Assembly (NCBI RefSeq): GCF_013283665.1
Contig: NZ_JABEKU010000002.1
Span: 1,858,863 to 1,922,862 of the forward strand
DNA: 64,000 nt
Origin: Ensifer sesbaniae
Lineage (GTDB): Bacteria; Pseudomonadota; Alphaproteobacteria; Rhizobiales; Rhizobiaceae
Direction of reading: 5' to 3'
The position numbers and the translations under genes were made by a program. The stretch's first letter is position 1; every line of letters starts with the position of its first letter. Under the pieces are notes generated by a model. The model had not been told where the DNA came from and did no database searches. It saw only the letters and a list, made by a program, of their open reading frames with translations. Positions 53,525-62,706 of the stretch are shown here, piece after piece.

Positions 53525-54727
53525 TCAGCGCCCCGCCGGAGGGCGGTTACGTCGATAGATCAACTCTTCATCGACCGAAAGCATTCGTTTGTGCAGCATC
53601 GAGGCTCCTCCGATCGCGGGCCCTTCCGGGCCCAGCTTGGACAGGCGGATCTCCGGGATCGGGTGCTCGTCCAGCAGATTCTGGCGAACATTGGCCATGA
53701 CCTGGTCCCGGCACAGGTCGTAGAGCATCGCGACGGGGCCACCGAGCACAATTCGTGCCGGGTTGAAGATGCTTGTCAGGGTGGCGACACCCCTGCCAAG
53801 GTAAAAGGACCAATCAGTCAGCGTCGACAGAGCTGCACGCTCTTGTCGCCGGGCAGCGCTGGCGAACTCATCGATGTTGCCGGCCGATCCTCCATGAAAG
53901 CGATAGCGGGCGAGCACCGCCTCACGGCCTATGAAGCTCTCGAAGGATCCGGAAATGGTCGCGAGCTCAACGAAGCCTTCATCTCCAAGGATGATATGAC
54001 CAAGCTCTCCGGCATAACCGTCCTGCCCATGCAACAATTGTCCGGAGTTGACGATCGCGCCGCCGACGCCGGCGTCGAGAAAGATGTAAATTTCGGTATC
54101 GGTGCTCTCGTCCTTCGAGCGGTACATCTCCGCCATTGCGAAGGCATTGGCATCGTTTTCCGCGGCAAGCGGCAGATCTTCGGGAAGCACTTTCTCGAGT
54201 TTGTCCAGGATCGGTTCCTGGCGCCACCCAAGGATCGGAGCGCGTAGGATCGTTCCGGTCCGATCAATGACGCCGGGCGCCGTCAGGCACAGCCCTCGGA
54301 CCGTATGTGTCTGCGAAAGGCTCTTGGTGAGCGATTTTACGGTCTTCACCAATTGCTGAATGATGCGTTCGGGGTCGGCGTCAGCCAGATCGAAGTTCGA
54401 TTGCGACTGAGCGACGACCCGCGCCTCCATGTCGAGCGCGACGACCGTAAGACGACCGACGCCTATGTCTGCGCCAATGAAAACTCCGTAGTTGGAGTTG
54501 AGACGAACGAACGTGCCGGGGCGTCCGGTGCCCGCGCTCTTGTCGTCTTCCGAATTGTCTTCGACAAGCAATCCTTCTTCGGTGAGGCTCGCCACAATGC
54601 TGCTGGCGGTCGACCGCGTAAGTCCAAGTTCACGGGCGATGTTGGCGCGGCTGACCTTGCCTTGCCGAAAGACGACATCGAGCACCCTGACTTCGTTGAT
54701 GTGCCTGACGGCGCTGGGCATGGACAT
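53525..54727 (-). CDS. ROK-family transcriptional regulator
   Basis: A 400-residue regulator. Winged helix at about 8-60 (RHINEVRVLDVVFRQGKVSRANIARELGLTRSTASSIVASLTEEGLLVED) followed by a ROK domain (FIGADIGVGRLTVVALDM, GLCLTAPGVIDRTGTIL, DGYAGELGHIILGDEGFVE). Like the first ROK regulator it lacks the cysteine zinc motif, so its effector handling differs from NagC/Mlc. It is convergent with the HAD gene (six bases apart) and divergent from the CUT1 importer operon, which it probably represses. Confidence 0.92.
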   Translation of the reverse strand: MSMPSAVRHINEVRVLDVVFRQGKVSRANIARELGLTRSTASSIVASLTEEGLLVEDNSEDDKSAGTGRPGTFVRLNSNYGVFIGADIGVGRLTVVALDMEARVVAQSQSNFDLADADPERIIQQLVKTVKSLTKSLSQTHTVRGLCLTAPGVIDRTGTILRAPILGWRQEPILDKLEKVLPEDLPLAAENDANAFAMAEMYRSKDESTDTEIYIFLDAGVGGAIVNSGQLLHGQDGYAGELGHIILGDEGFVELATISGSFESFIGREAVLARYRFHGGSAGNIDEFASAARRQERAALSTLTDWSFYLGRGVATLTSIFNPARIVLGGPVAMLYDLCRDQVMANVRQNLLDEHPIPEIRLSKLGPEGPAIGGASMLHKRMLSVDEELIYRRNRPPAGR

Positions 54728-54934
54728 GAAGTGCTCCGACTAGGTTGGGCCCGCAAGGCCGGTAGCGAATCCGCGCGGGATCCCCTTTCGAGCGAAAGCA
54801 TATAGTCGTTTCAGGCGCGGCTGTCGCCGATTATGCGGTTTCTAAAATTGTGACCGCCTCGCCGCCGCGGCGTCTTTCTGTTCACTTTTTTGTTCGCCGC
54901 CTATCGAAGCAAGTTGACACGCTCGCGTCAATAT

Positions 54935-54957
54935 GTTTGTTTTCAATCCAAACAAAC
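54935..54957. promoter_or_regulatory. Inverted-repeat operator upstream of the CUT1 sugar operon
   Basis: GTTTGTTT (54935-54942) and AAACAAAC (54950-54957) form perfect eight-base arms around TCAATCC. TTGACA lies just upstream at 54913-54918. The AT-rich inverted arms resemble ROK-family operators. It sits 60 bases before the binding-protein start, in the divergent promoter region shared with the ROK regulator gene. Confidence 0.65.
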
Positions 54958-55017
54958 GGAAGAGGAGAAGCCGTCTGTTTGCAGAGGCGGCATGGGGCCG
55001 CCCAGGGGAGGAACTAA

Positions 55018-56271
55018 ATGAAATCGACCTTCGCATCACTGGCCATCGCCGCGGCGCTCAGCGCTTCGGTGTCCGGCTTCGCCCTCGCGCAGGACAGCGT
55101 CGAGGTGTTGCACTGGTGGACCTCGGGCGGCGAAGCCGCCGCCGTCGGCGTCTTGAAGGATGACCTTCAGAAGCAAGGTGTCGGCTGGCAGGACATGCCA
55201 GTCGCGGGTGGCGGCGGCGAGGCGGCCAACACGGCCCTGAAGGCGCGGGTGACTTCCGGCAATCCACCGACCGCGGCGCAGTTGCTCGGCATGGCGGTCA
55301 ACGAATGGTCGGAGGAGGGGCTCCTCGGCGATCTGACTTCTGTCGCCGATCAAGAAGGGTGGGGCACGGTCGTCCCTGACGCGATCAAGAACTTCGCCGT
55401 GCACGATGGCAAGTGGCAGGCCGTGCCGGTGAACATCCATCGCCCGAACTGGCTCTGGATCAACGCGAAGGTCTTCAAGGACAACGGCCTGGAGCCACCC
55501 AAGACTTGGGACGAATTCAACGCGGTCGCGGACAAGCTCAAGGAAAAGGGCATCGTTCCCCTCGCCCACGGAGGGCAGCCGTGGCAGGACACGACGGTCT
55601 TCGACGACGTCGTTCTCGGGATCGGTGGTCCGGAGTTCTACAAGAAGGCCATCCTGGAATTGGACGATGCCGCACTGAAGTCCGACACGATGGTCAAGGT
55701 CTTTGACCAGATGCGCAAGATCCGCGGGTATGTCGATCCTAACTTCTCCGGAAGGGATTGGAACCTTGCCACCGCGATGGTGCTCAAGGGCGAGGCTGCC
55801 ATGCAGCTCATGGGCGATTGGGCGAAGGGCGAGATCGTCAAAGCCAACCTCACGCCGGGCGTGGATATCCTCTGCGTCACAGCGCCCGGCACAGAAGGTT
55901 CGTTCCTGTTCAACACCGACTTTTTTGCCATGTTCCCGGTGGGAGACAGCAAGCTGGCGGCCCAGCATAAGCTCGCGGCGAGTGTCATGTCGCCGAGCTT
56001 CCAGGAAGCGTTCAATCTGGTGAAGGGCTCGATCCCGGCTCGAACGGACGTTTCCGGCGATAAGTTCGACGCCTGCGCGAAGAAATCCATGGGCGATCTC
56101 AAGAGCGCCGTGTCATCCGGTAGACTTCTGGGTTCGCTCGCACATGGCCATGCCGAGCCGGCAGGCATCCAGCGCGCCATGTTTGACGTCGTCACGCAGC
56201 ACTTCAACTCCGACATGTCGTCCAAGGATGCTGCCGCGGCGCTTGTGACTGCGATCAACGCCGCCAGATAG
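55018..56271 (+). CDS. Sugar ABC transporter substrate-binding protein (CUT1, glucose/mannose GtsA-like)
   Basis: A 417-residue periplasmic protein. Signal peptide at residues 1-24 (cleavage after FALA, giving QDSVEVLHWWTSGGEAAAV). The VEVLHWWTSGGEAAA start, MPVAGGGGEAANTALKARVTSGNPPTAAQ and PVNIHRPNWLWIN segments are typical of glucose/mannose-type binding proteins such as GtsA. Near the end, GSIPARTDVSGDKFDACAKKSM is conserved in that group. Substrate is an aldose-like sugar by family; the downstream enzymes suggest something other than plain glucose. Confidence 0.93.
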   Translation: MKSTFASLAIAAALSASVSGFALAQDSVEVLHWWTSGGEAAAVGVLKDDLQKQGVGWQDMPVAGGGGEAANTALKARVTSGNPPTAAQLLGMAVNEWSEEGLLGDLTSVADQEGWGTVVPDAIKNFAVHDGKWQAVPVNIHRPNWLWINAKVFKDNGLEPPKTWDEFNAVADKLKEKGIVPLAHGGQPWQDTTVFDDVVLGIGGPEFYKKAILELDDAALKSDTMVKVFDQMRKIRGYVDPNFSGRDWNLATAMVLKGEAAMQLMGDWAKGEIVKANLTPGVDILCVTAPGTEGSFLFNTDFFAMFPVGDSKLAAQHKLAASVMSPSFQEAFNLVKGSIPARTDVSGDKFDACAKKSMGDLKSAVSSGRLLGSLAHGHAEPAGIQRAMFDVVTQHFNSDMSSKDAAAALVTAINAAR

Positions 56272-56318
56272 AGATCCTCCCAGGGGTTGGCCGCACCACA
56301 GCCGCGACCAACTCTTGC

Positions 56319-56350
56319 GCGGCACCAGTCGCCCAGGCGGCTGGTGCCGC
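56319..56350 (+). repeat. Intercistronic hairpin between binding-protein and permease genes
   Basis: GCGGCACCAG (56319-56328) pairs perfectly with CTGGTGCCGC (56341-56350). No T-run follows. Placed between the genes for an abundant periplasmic protein and a scarce permease, it probably protects the upstream mRNA from 3' exonucleases or partly attenuates transcription. Confidence 0.7.
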
Positions 56351-56369
56351 TGAAATCGGGCAGAAAGCA

Positions 56370-57251
56370 ATGACTCTTTCCAAACGTATACAGGCCGCGC
56401 TGCCGGCGTTCGTCCTATCGCCATCGTTGGCGGCGATCGCGATCTGCGTTTACGGCTTCATCGCGTATACCGCGCTTCTTTCCTTCACTGGATCGAAGAT
56501 GTTCGCCAAGTTCGATTTTGTCGGCTTGCGGCAATACGAACGGCTGTTCGACAATCCACGTTGGATCACCGCGGTTGAAAACATGGCGATCTTCGGCGGC
56601 CTCTATGTCGTGGTTGCAACCTGTCTCGGCCTCTACATCGCCGTCCTAATTGACCAGAAAATTCGGTTGGAAGGCGTGTTCCGCGCGATCTTCCTCTATC
56701 CGATGGCGCTGTCTTTTGTGGTCACCGGGGTGATCTGGCAATGGCTTCTCAATCCGGGTCTGGGTCTGGAGCACATGGTGCGCAGCCTCGGCTGGCAGTC
56801 ATTCACCTTCCAATGGCTGGTGGAACCGGACTGGGCTATCTACACGATTGTCATCGCGGGCGTATGGCAGGTCACCGGCTTCGTCATGGCGCTGTTCCTG
56901 GCAGGTCTTCGCGGGGTCGATACGGAGATCCTGCGCGCAGCGCGCGTCGACGGCGCCCCTGTTCATAAGGTATACACGCGCATTGTCATTCCGGCTCTTA
57001 GGCCCGTTTTCCTGACCGCGTTCGTTATCGAAGCCCATCTTGCCATCAAGAGCTATGACCTCGTCGTGGCTCTTACCAAGGGCGGGCCAGGTGTGTCGAC
57101 GGAACTGCCCTCGACATTCATGTACTCGATGACCTTCACCCGCAACGAACTTGGCGTGGGCGCGGCCAGTGCGACCGTCATGCTGACGAGCCTTGCCGCC
57201 ATCATTGTCCCCTATCTCTATTCGGAGCTGCGCGATGACCGCCGTGCCTGA
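56370..57251 (+). CDS. Sugar ABC transporter permease (CUT1, MalF/GtsB type)
   Basis: A 293-residue inner-membrane permease with six predicted helices; the first is at about 12-36 (FVLSPSLAAIAICVYGFIAYTALL). EAA loop: DTEILRAARVDGAPVHKVYTRIVIPALRPVF near residue 190. LVVALTKGGPGVSTELPSTFMY is conserved in MalF-like subunits. Its end overlaps the start of the second permease gene by 17 bases, implying coupling. Confidence 0.93.
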   Translation: MTLSKRIQAALPAFVLSPSLAAIAICVYGFIAYTALLSFTGSKMFAKFDFVGLRQYERLFDNPRWITAVENMAIFGGLYVVVATCLGLYIAVLIDQKIRLEGVFRAIFLYPMALSFVVTGVIWQWLLNPGLGLEHMVRSLGWQSFTFQWLVEPDWAIYTIVIAGVWQVTGFVMALFLAGLRGVDTEILRAARVDGAPVHKVYTRIVIPALRPVFLTAFVIEAHLAIKSYDLVVALTKGGPGVSTELPSTFMYSMTFTRNELGVGAASATVMLTSLAAIIVPYLYSELRDDRRA

Positions 57252-58146
57252 CAGCAACTTTGCGATGGCCCTCATGCGCCCACGATCGCTGAACCCCACT
57301 AAGATGTTGGGCCGCATCTTCGTCTATGGCTGCTTGGTCGTGCTCGCCGCTTTGTTTCTCGCGCCGCTGGCCTCGATGGTCATGACTTCGCTGAAGAGCA
57401 TGGACGAAATCCGCAGCGGAACCCTTCTTTCCGTACCGCAGGCCCCTACGATCGAAGCATGGGCGTCCGTATGGAGTTCGGCATGTATCAGTATCGCCTG
57501 CGGCGGTCTTAAGGGCTACTTCGGCAACTCGTTCCTGATTGCCGTCCCGGCGACGCTGATATCGGTCGGTCTCGGCGCGCTGAATGGCTACGTATTTTCC
57601 ACCCGGCGGTTCCAAGGAGACAACATACTCTTCGGACTGATCCTGTTCGGCTGCTTCATTCCGTTTCAGATCGTGCTGATCCCGATGGCCGGGTTGCTCG
57701 GCATGCTCGGTCTCGCGGGCACCATTCCGGGACTTGTGCTGGTGCACGTCGTGTATGGCGTTTGCTTCACCACCATGTTCTTCCGCAACTATTTCGTGAC
57801 GGTGCCAGCCGAAATCTTCAAGGCGGCTCGGGTCGACGGCGCGGGCTTTTGGGCGATCTTCTTCCGCATCCTGCTGCCTATATCGTGGCCAATCGTCATG
57901 GTGTCGATCATCTGGCAGTTTACTGGCGTTTGGAACGACTTCCTCTTTGGCGTCTCCTTTGCCGCCGGCTCCAATCAGCCGGTGACCGTCGCCGTCAACA
58001 ATCTCGTCAATACCTCGACCGGGACCAAGGCTTACAACGAGGACATGGCGGCCGCGATGATCGCGGCCCTGCCAACCATCGTCATCTATGTGGCTGCCGG
58101 CCGCTACTTCCTTCGCGGCCTGATGGCCGGCGCAGTCAAAGGATAA
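57235..58146 (+). CDS. Sugar ABC transporter permease (CUT1, MalG/GtsC type)
   Basis: A 303-residue inner-membrane permease. EAA loop PAEIFKAARVDGAGFWAIFFRILLPISWPIV near residue 200 and end FLRGLMAGAVKG, the family tail. ALNGYVFSTRRFQGDNILFGLILFGCFIPFQ is typical of glucose-type permeases. The ATG at 57235 (MTAVPDS) lies inside the preceding gene; an earlier in-frame ATG at 57193 is possible but less likely. Confidence 0.92.
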   Translation: MTAVPDSNFAMALMRPRSLNPTKMLGRIFVYGCLVVLAALFLAPLASMVMTSLKSMDEIRSGTLLSVPQAPTIEAWASVWSSACISIACGGLKGYFGNSFLIAVPATLISVGLGALNGYVFSTRRFQGDNILFGLILFGCFIPFQIVLIPMAGLLGMLGLAGTIPGLVLVHVVYGVCFTTMFFRNYFVTVPAEIFKAARVDGAGFWAIFFRILLPISWPIVMVSIIWQFTGVWNDFLFGVSFAAGSNQPVTVAVNNLVNTSTGTKAYNEDMAAAMIAALPTIVIYVAAGRYFLRGLMAGAVKG

Positions 58147-58151
58147 CGCTC

Positions 58152-59243
<1,092 letters not shown>

Positions 59244-59267
59244 AACCTCAGTTTCAGGGACCTACCA

Positions 59268-60344
59268 ATGCCAGCAAAACAGGAAAGACGTCTTCGCGTG
59301 GGAGTACTGGGAGCCGGGCAGATTGCCCAGGCGGCGCACTTCGAGGCATGTACAAAAGCTGCTAACGCCGACCTATACGCGATCTGCGACGTTGCGGACG
59401 ATCTGCGCGAGCGGATGGTCATCACCCATGGGGCTCAGAAATCCTACAATGACTATGACCGGATGCTCGCCGATCCGGAACTCGACGCCGTCATCATCGC
59501 AACCGCAGACGCGTTCCATGTTCCGGCCTCCATTCGTGCGTTGGAAGCGGGCAAACATGTGCTGTGCGAGAAGCCCGTCGGCGTGACCGTGGAGGAGTGC
59601 CTTGATCTGAAGTCGGCCGTCGAAAGGTCGGGCAAGGTGTTCCAGGTGGGGCATATGAAGCGCTTCGACGCAGGGCTCCAGGCGGCCAAGTCGTTCATCC
59701 GTGACGAGATGGGCGACATGATCGCGCTGAAGGCGTGGTATTGCGATAACACCCACCGCTATCCGATGACAGATGCCGTTCAGCCGCTGATTGTGACCAG
59801 TGCGAATGCCAAGCGTCCGTCCACCAACCCCAAGGCGGATCTTCGTCGATACTACATGCTGGCCCACGGCTGCCATCTGATTGATACGGCCCGATACTTC
59901 GCCGGCGACATCGTTGCCGTAAATGCGCGCCTCTCGGAGCGATCGGGTATCTGGTGCTGGTTCGTAGACGTCGAATTCGCCTCCGACACGCTCGGCCATC
60001 TCGATCTGACCGTGCAAGTGCGTATGGACTGGCATGAAGGTTTCCAGATCTACGGCAAGAACGGCAGCATCCTCGGTAAGACGTACAATCCCTGGTACTA
60101 CAAATCGAGTGAAGTCGACATCTTCCGCGAGGCGGACGGCGCCACCCACCGCGTGCTGGGCGCGGACGGCCACTTCTATCGTCGTCAGGTGGAGGGCTTT
60201 GCGCGCAGCATTCTGGACGGCACGGTTCTCGAAGGGGCGAACATCGACGACGGTGTCGCCTCCGTTCAGGCGATGGTCGCGATCGCGCGGTCGGCCGAGA
60301 CCGGGAAGCGCGTCGCGCTGGCGGACGTTTCAGGTGGTGTGTGA
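59268..60344 (+). CDS. Gfo/Idh/MocA-family sugar dehydrogenase
   Basis: A 358-residue NAD(P)-dependent dehydrogenase. Rossmann motif GVLGAGQIAQAAHF, catalytic-region ALEAGKHVLCEKPVGVTVEECLDL with Glu-Lys-Pro, and C-terminal domain segment RRYYMLAHGCHLIDTARYFAGD with the likely catalytic His and Asp. It follows the ATPase gene by 24 bases and shares its stop base with the next start. It probably oxidises the imported sugar (or its lactone precursor position) as the first catabolic step, with the alpha/beta hydrolase as candidate lactonase. Confidence 0.9.
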   Translation: MPAKQERRLRVGVLGAGQIAQAAHFEACTKAANADLYAICDVADDLRERMVITHGAQKSYNDYDRMLADPELDAVIIATADAFHVPASIRALEAGKHVLCEKPVGVTVEECLDLKSAVERSGKVFQVGHMKRFDAGLQAAKSFIRDEMGDMIALKAWYCDNTHRYPMTDAVQPLIVTSANAKRPSTNPKADLRRYYMLAHGCHLIDTARYFAGDIVAVNARLSERSGIWCWFVDVEFASDTLGHLDLTVQVRMDWHEGFQIYGKNGSILGKTYNPWYYKSSEVDIFREADGATHRVLGADGHFYRRQVEGFARSILDGTVLEGANIDDGVASVQAMVAIARSAETGKRVALADVSGGV

Positions 60345-61177
60345 TGAAGCTTGGAATTTTCGCAAAGACGTTCGACGGCACTGATCCCCGCGCAGTGCTC
60401 CAGTCTGTCGCCGCCGCAGGCTTTGCGGGGGCGCAGTACAACATGGCCTGCTCCGGCCTTCCTTCAATGCCAGACGAGATTTCAGACGGTCAGGCCCAGG
60501 CGGTGGCCGAGGCGGCCAAGGCCTGCGGTGTGGAAATCGTGGCGGTGTCCGGCACCTACAACATGATCCACCCGGACCAAACTTTGCGTGTGGCGGGCCA
60601 TGAGAGGCTCGAGGTGCTTGCGCGCCGTTGCGCGGGGATGCAGACGCGTCTGATCACGCTTTGCACCGGCACGCGTGATCCGCTCGATCAGTGGAAGGAG
60701 CATCCCGACAATGGCAGGCCCGAGGCATGGCGCGACCTGCTGGGGGCCATGGAAGCGGCTGTTAGTATCGCAGAACGGTACGACGTCGATCTCGGGATCG
60801 AACCGGAACTGGCCAACGTCGTGAATTCTGCCGAGAAGGCGCGCTTGCTGATCGACGAGATGAAAAGCTCGCGTATCAAGGTCGTGCTCGATCCCGCCAA
60901 TCTTTTCGAAGTGGCAAGCCTGGATCAACAACGTAGGGTCGTCTCGCAGGCAGTCGACCGTTTGGCGGATCGCATCGTCATGGCACATGCCAAAGACCGC
61001 AATCCAGACGGCACTTTCGCCACCGCAGGCAAAGGCGTCCTCGACTACGCTCACTACCTGGGATGCCTGAAGGCCATCGGCTTCAACGGCAGCCTCGTCA
61101 CCCACGGTCTGTCGGCCAGCGAAGCTTCAGGAGTCGCATCATTCTTGACGCAACTCCTTCAGGACGGAGCAGGCTGA
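60344..61177 (+). CDS. Sugar phosphate isomerase/epimerase-like TIM-barrel protein
   Basis: A 277-residue xylose isomerase-like TIM barrel. Metal-ligand positions: LGIEPELANVV (Glu), VVLDPANLFE (Asp) and IVMAHAKDRN (His). The usual last glutamate near the C-terminus is not evident (GSLVTHGLSASE instead), so the metal site may be altered. The ATG at 60344 shares its A with the previous stop (TGATG); a GTG one codon earlier is an alternative. Stop and next start overlap in the same way. Probable sugar isomerase or epimerase of the pathway. Confidence 0.85.
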   Translation: MKLGIFAKTFDGTDPRAVLQSVAAAGFAGAQYNMACSGLPSMPDEISDGQAQAVAEAAKACGVEIVAVSGTYNMIHPDQTLRVAGHERLEVLARRCAGMQTRLITLCTGTRDPLDQWKEHPDNGRPEAWRDLLGAMEAAVSIAERYDVDLGIEPELANVVNSAEKARLLIDEMKSSRIKVVLDPANLFEVASLDQQRRVVSQAVDRLADRIVMAHAKDRNPDGTFATAGKGVLDYAHYLGCLKAIGFNGSLVTHGLSASEASGVASFLTQLLQDGAG

Positions 61178-62004
61178 TGACCAAGGCCATCCCTCCGTTC
61201 AAGACCGCCGATGGAACCGTGTTGAATGTCGATACGGCTGGCGAAGGCCAGGCAATCATATTCCAACATGGTCTATGCGGCGACGCAGGCCAAACGGATG
61301 AAGCATTCCCGGCGAAGCCTGGCTTGCGCCGCATCACGGTCGAGGCCCGTGGGCACGGCCGCTCGCAGGCGGGGCCCCTCGACAGCCTGTCGATCGCCAC
61401 GTTCACCGACGACGTTGCTGATTACATCGAGCAGAACTTCCCTGATCCGGTGGTGGTCGGCGGTATTTCGATGGGAGCGGCGATCTCGCTGCGCCTTGCC
61501 GTCAAGCGCCCGGATCTCGTCAAGGGGCTGGTCATCGCCCGACCGGCCTGGGTGATCGAAGCGGCGCCAGCGAACATGGCGCCCAACGCCAAGGTTGGTC
61601 GGCTATTGAAAACGATGCCGCAGCAAGAGGCGAGGGCGGCCTTTCTGGCCAGCGCCCACGGACGCAGCCTCGCCGACGAGGCGCCGGACAATCTGGCGTC
61701 GCTCGAGGGGTTCTTTACGCGTGTTCCCATTGAAGTGACCGCGGCGCTTCTGTCTGCGATCGCGGCCGATGGACCGGGTGTGACGGAAGATGAGGTCCGC
61801 AGTCTCGATGTGCCGGCGCTGGTAATCGGCCACAAGAGGGACCTTATCCATCCGCTCACGCATGCGTCTGCACTCACCCAAATGATACCTGGAGCGCGCC
61901 TCGTAGAAATCACACCGAAAGCCGAGAGCCGAGAGCGATACGTCGCCGATTTTCGCCTCGCACTGGGCGGTTTCCTAGAGAGCTTGAGAGATGACTGGAC
62001 CTGA
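61177..62004 (+). CDS. Alpha/beta-fold hydrolase
   Basis: A 275-residue soluble hydrolase. Oxyanion region IFQHGLCGDAGQ, nucleophile elbow VVGGISMGAAISLRLA (Ser in GxSxG) and probable acid residue in LVIGHKRDLIHP. The last 45 residues (from SALTQMIPG onwards) contain no histidine, where the catalytic His normally lies, although His residues occur in HKRDLIHPLTH. It may therefore use another His or be non-classical. The position after a sugar dehydrogenase suggests a sugar lactonase, inferred only from context. Coupled to neighbours by overlaps. Confidence 0.85.
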   Translation: MTKAIPPFKTADGTVLNVDTAGEGQAIIFQHGLCGDAGQTDEAFPAKPGLRRITVEARGHGRSQAGPLDSLSIATFTDDVADYIEQNFPDPVVVGGISMGAAISLRLAVKRPDLVKGLVIARPAWVIEAAPANMAPNAKVGRLLKTMPQQEARAAFLASAHGRSLADEAPDNLASLEGFFTRVPIEVTAALLSAIAADGPGVTEDEVRSLDVPALVIGHKRDLIHPLTHASALTQMIPGARLVEITPKAESRERYVADFRLALGGFLESLRDDWT

Positions 62005-62692
62005 AAAGAATTGGATCGCCAACCTTCCCAAGAACCGGCTGATTGCCGAATTTTCAGTGTGGTCGGCCGACCTCGTGCGTCTGGGCGACGACATTGCCCG
62101 CGTCGAGCCTTTCGCCGACATTTTGCACATCGACGTCGCCGACGGCCATTTCGCGCCTGCTATGTTGTTCTTTCCCGACCTCGTCGCAGGCATGCGCAGA
62201 GTTTCGTCACGTCCGATCCATGTTCATCTGATGGTCGCGGACAGTATTCTTCTGCCTCAGGTTGAGCAGTTCGTCGATGCGGGCAGCGATCTCATCAGCA
62301 TCCATGTCGAAAACGAAGCCGTGGCGGACGCCGCGCTCGACCTGCTGGATCGGCGGAACGTGGCCGCAGGTATGGTGCTTAAGGTGGATACGCCCGTTGA
62401 GCGTGTGGCCAAATTCGCATCCCGACTAAGTTTCATCACGCTCCTCGGGACCGCGATTGGCGTCAAGGGCCAAGGATTGGACGAGAGGGCGGGTCCCCGC
62501 CTGCAACAAGCCAGCAAGATCATAGCCGATTGCGGTGCAACGCATCGCATCGTCCTAGCTGCCGATGGCGGCATTCGCGAACACACGGTGCCCCTGCTTC
62601 GCCAGGCCGGCGCGGAGACGGTCGTACTTGGGTCGCTGGCTTTCAACGCTCCGTCGCTTGAAGGGCGAATGGGGTGGCTACACGCACTCTAA
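61991..62692 (+). CDS. Ribulose-phosphate 3-epimerase family protein (RPE/AlsE-like)
   Basis: A 233-residue TIM barrel of the RPE family. Conserved sites: FSVWSADLVRLGDDI (Ser and Leu of the active site), ILHIDVADGHFAPAM (metal His and Asp), PIHVHLMVADS (His) and VLAADGGIRE (Asp, acid/base). The canonical TVxPGFxGQ phosphate loop is replaced by LLGTAIGVKGQG, so the substrate may differ from ribulose 5-phosphate; the D-allulose-6-phosphate epimerase AlsE is a related example of changed specificity. The start overlaps the hydrolase gene by 14 bases. Confidence 0.87.
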   Translation: MTGPEKNWIANLPKNRLIAEFSVWSADLVRLGDDIARVEPFADILHIDVADGHFAPAMLFFPDLVAGMRRVSSRPIHVHLMVADSILLPQVEQFVDAGSDLISIHVENEAVADAALDLLDRRNVAAGMVLKVDTPVERVAKFASRLSFITLLGTAIGVKGQGLDERAGPRLQQASKIIADCGATHRIVLAADGGIREHTVPLLRQAGAETVVLGSLAFNAPSLEGRMGWLHAL

Positions 62693-62706
62693 CCCACGGT
62701 TCGGAA

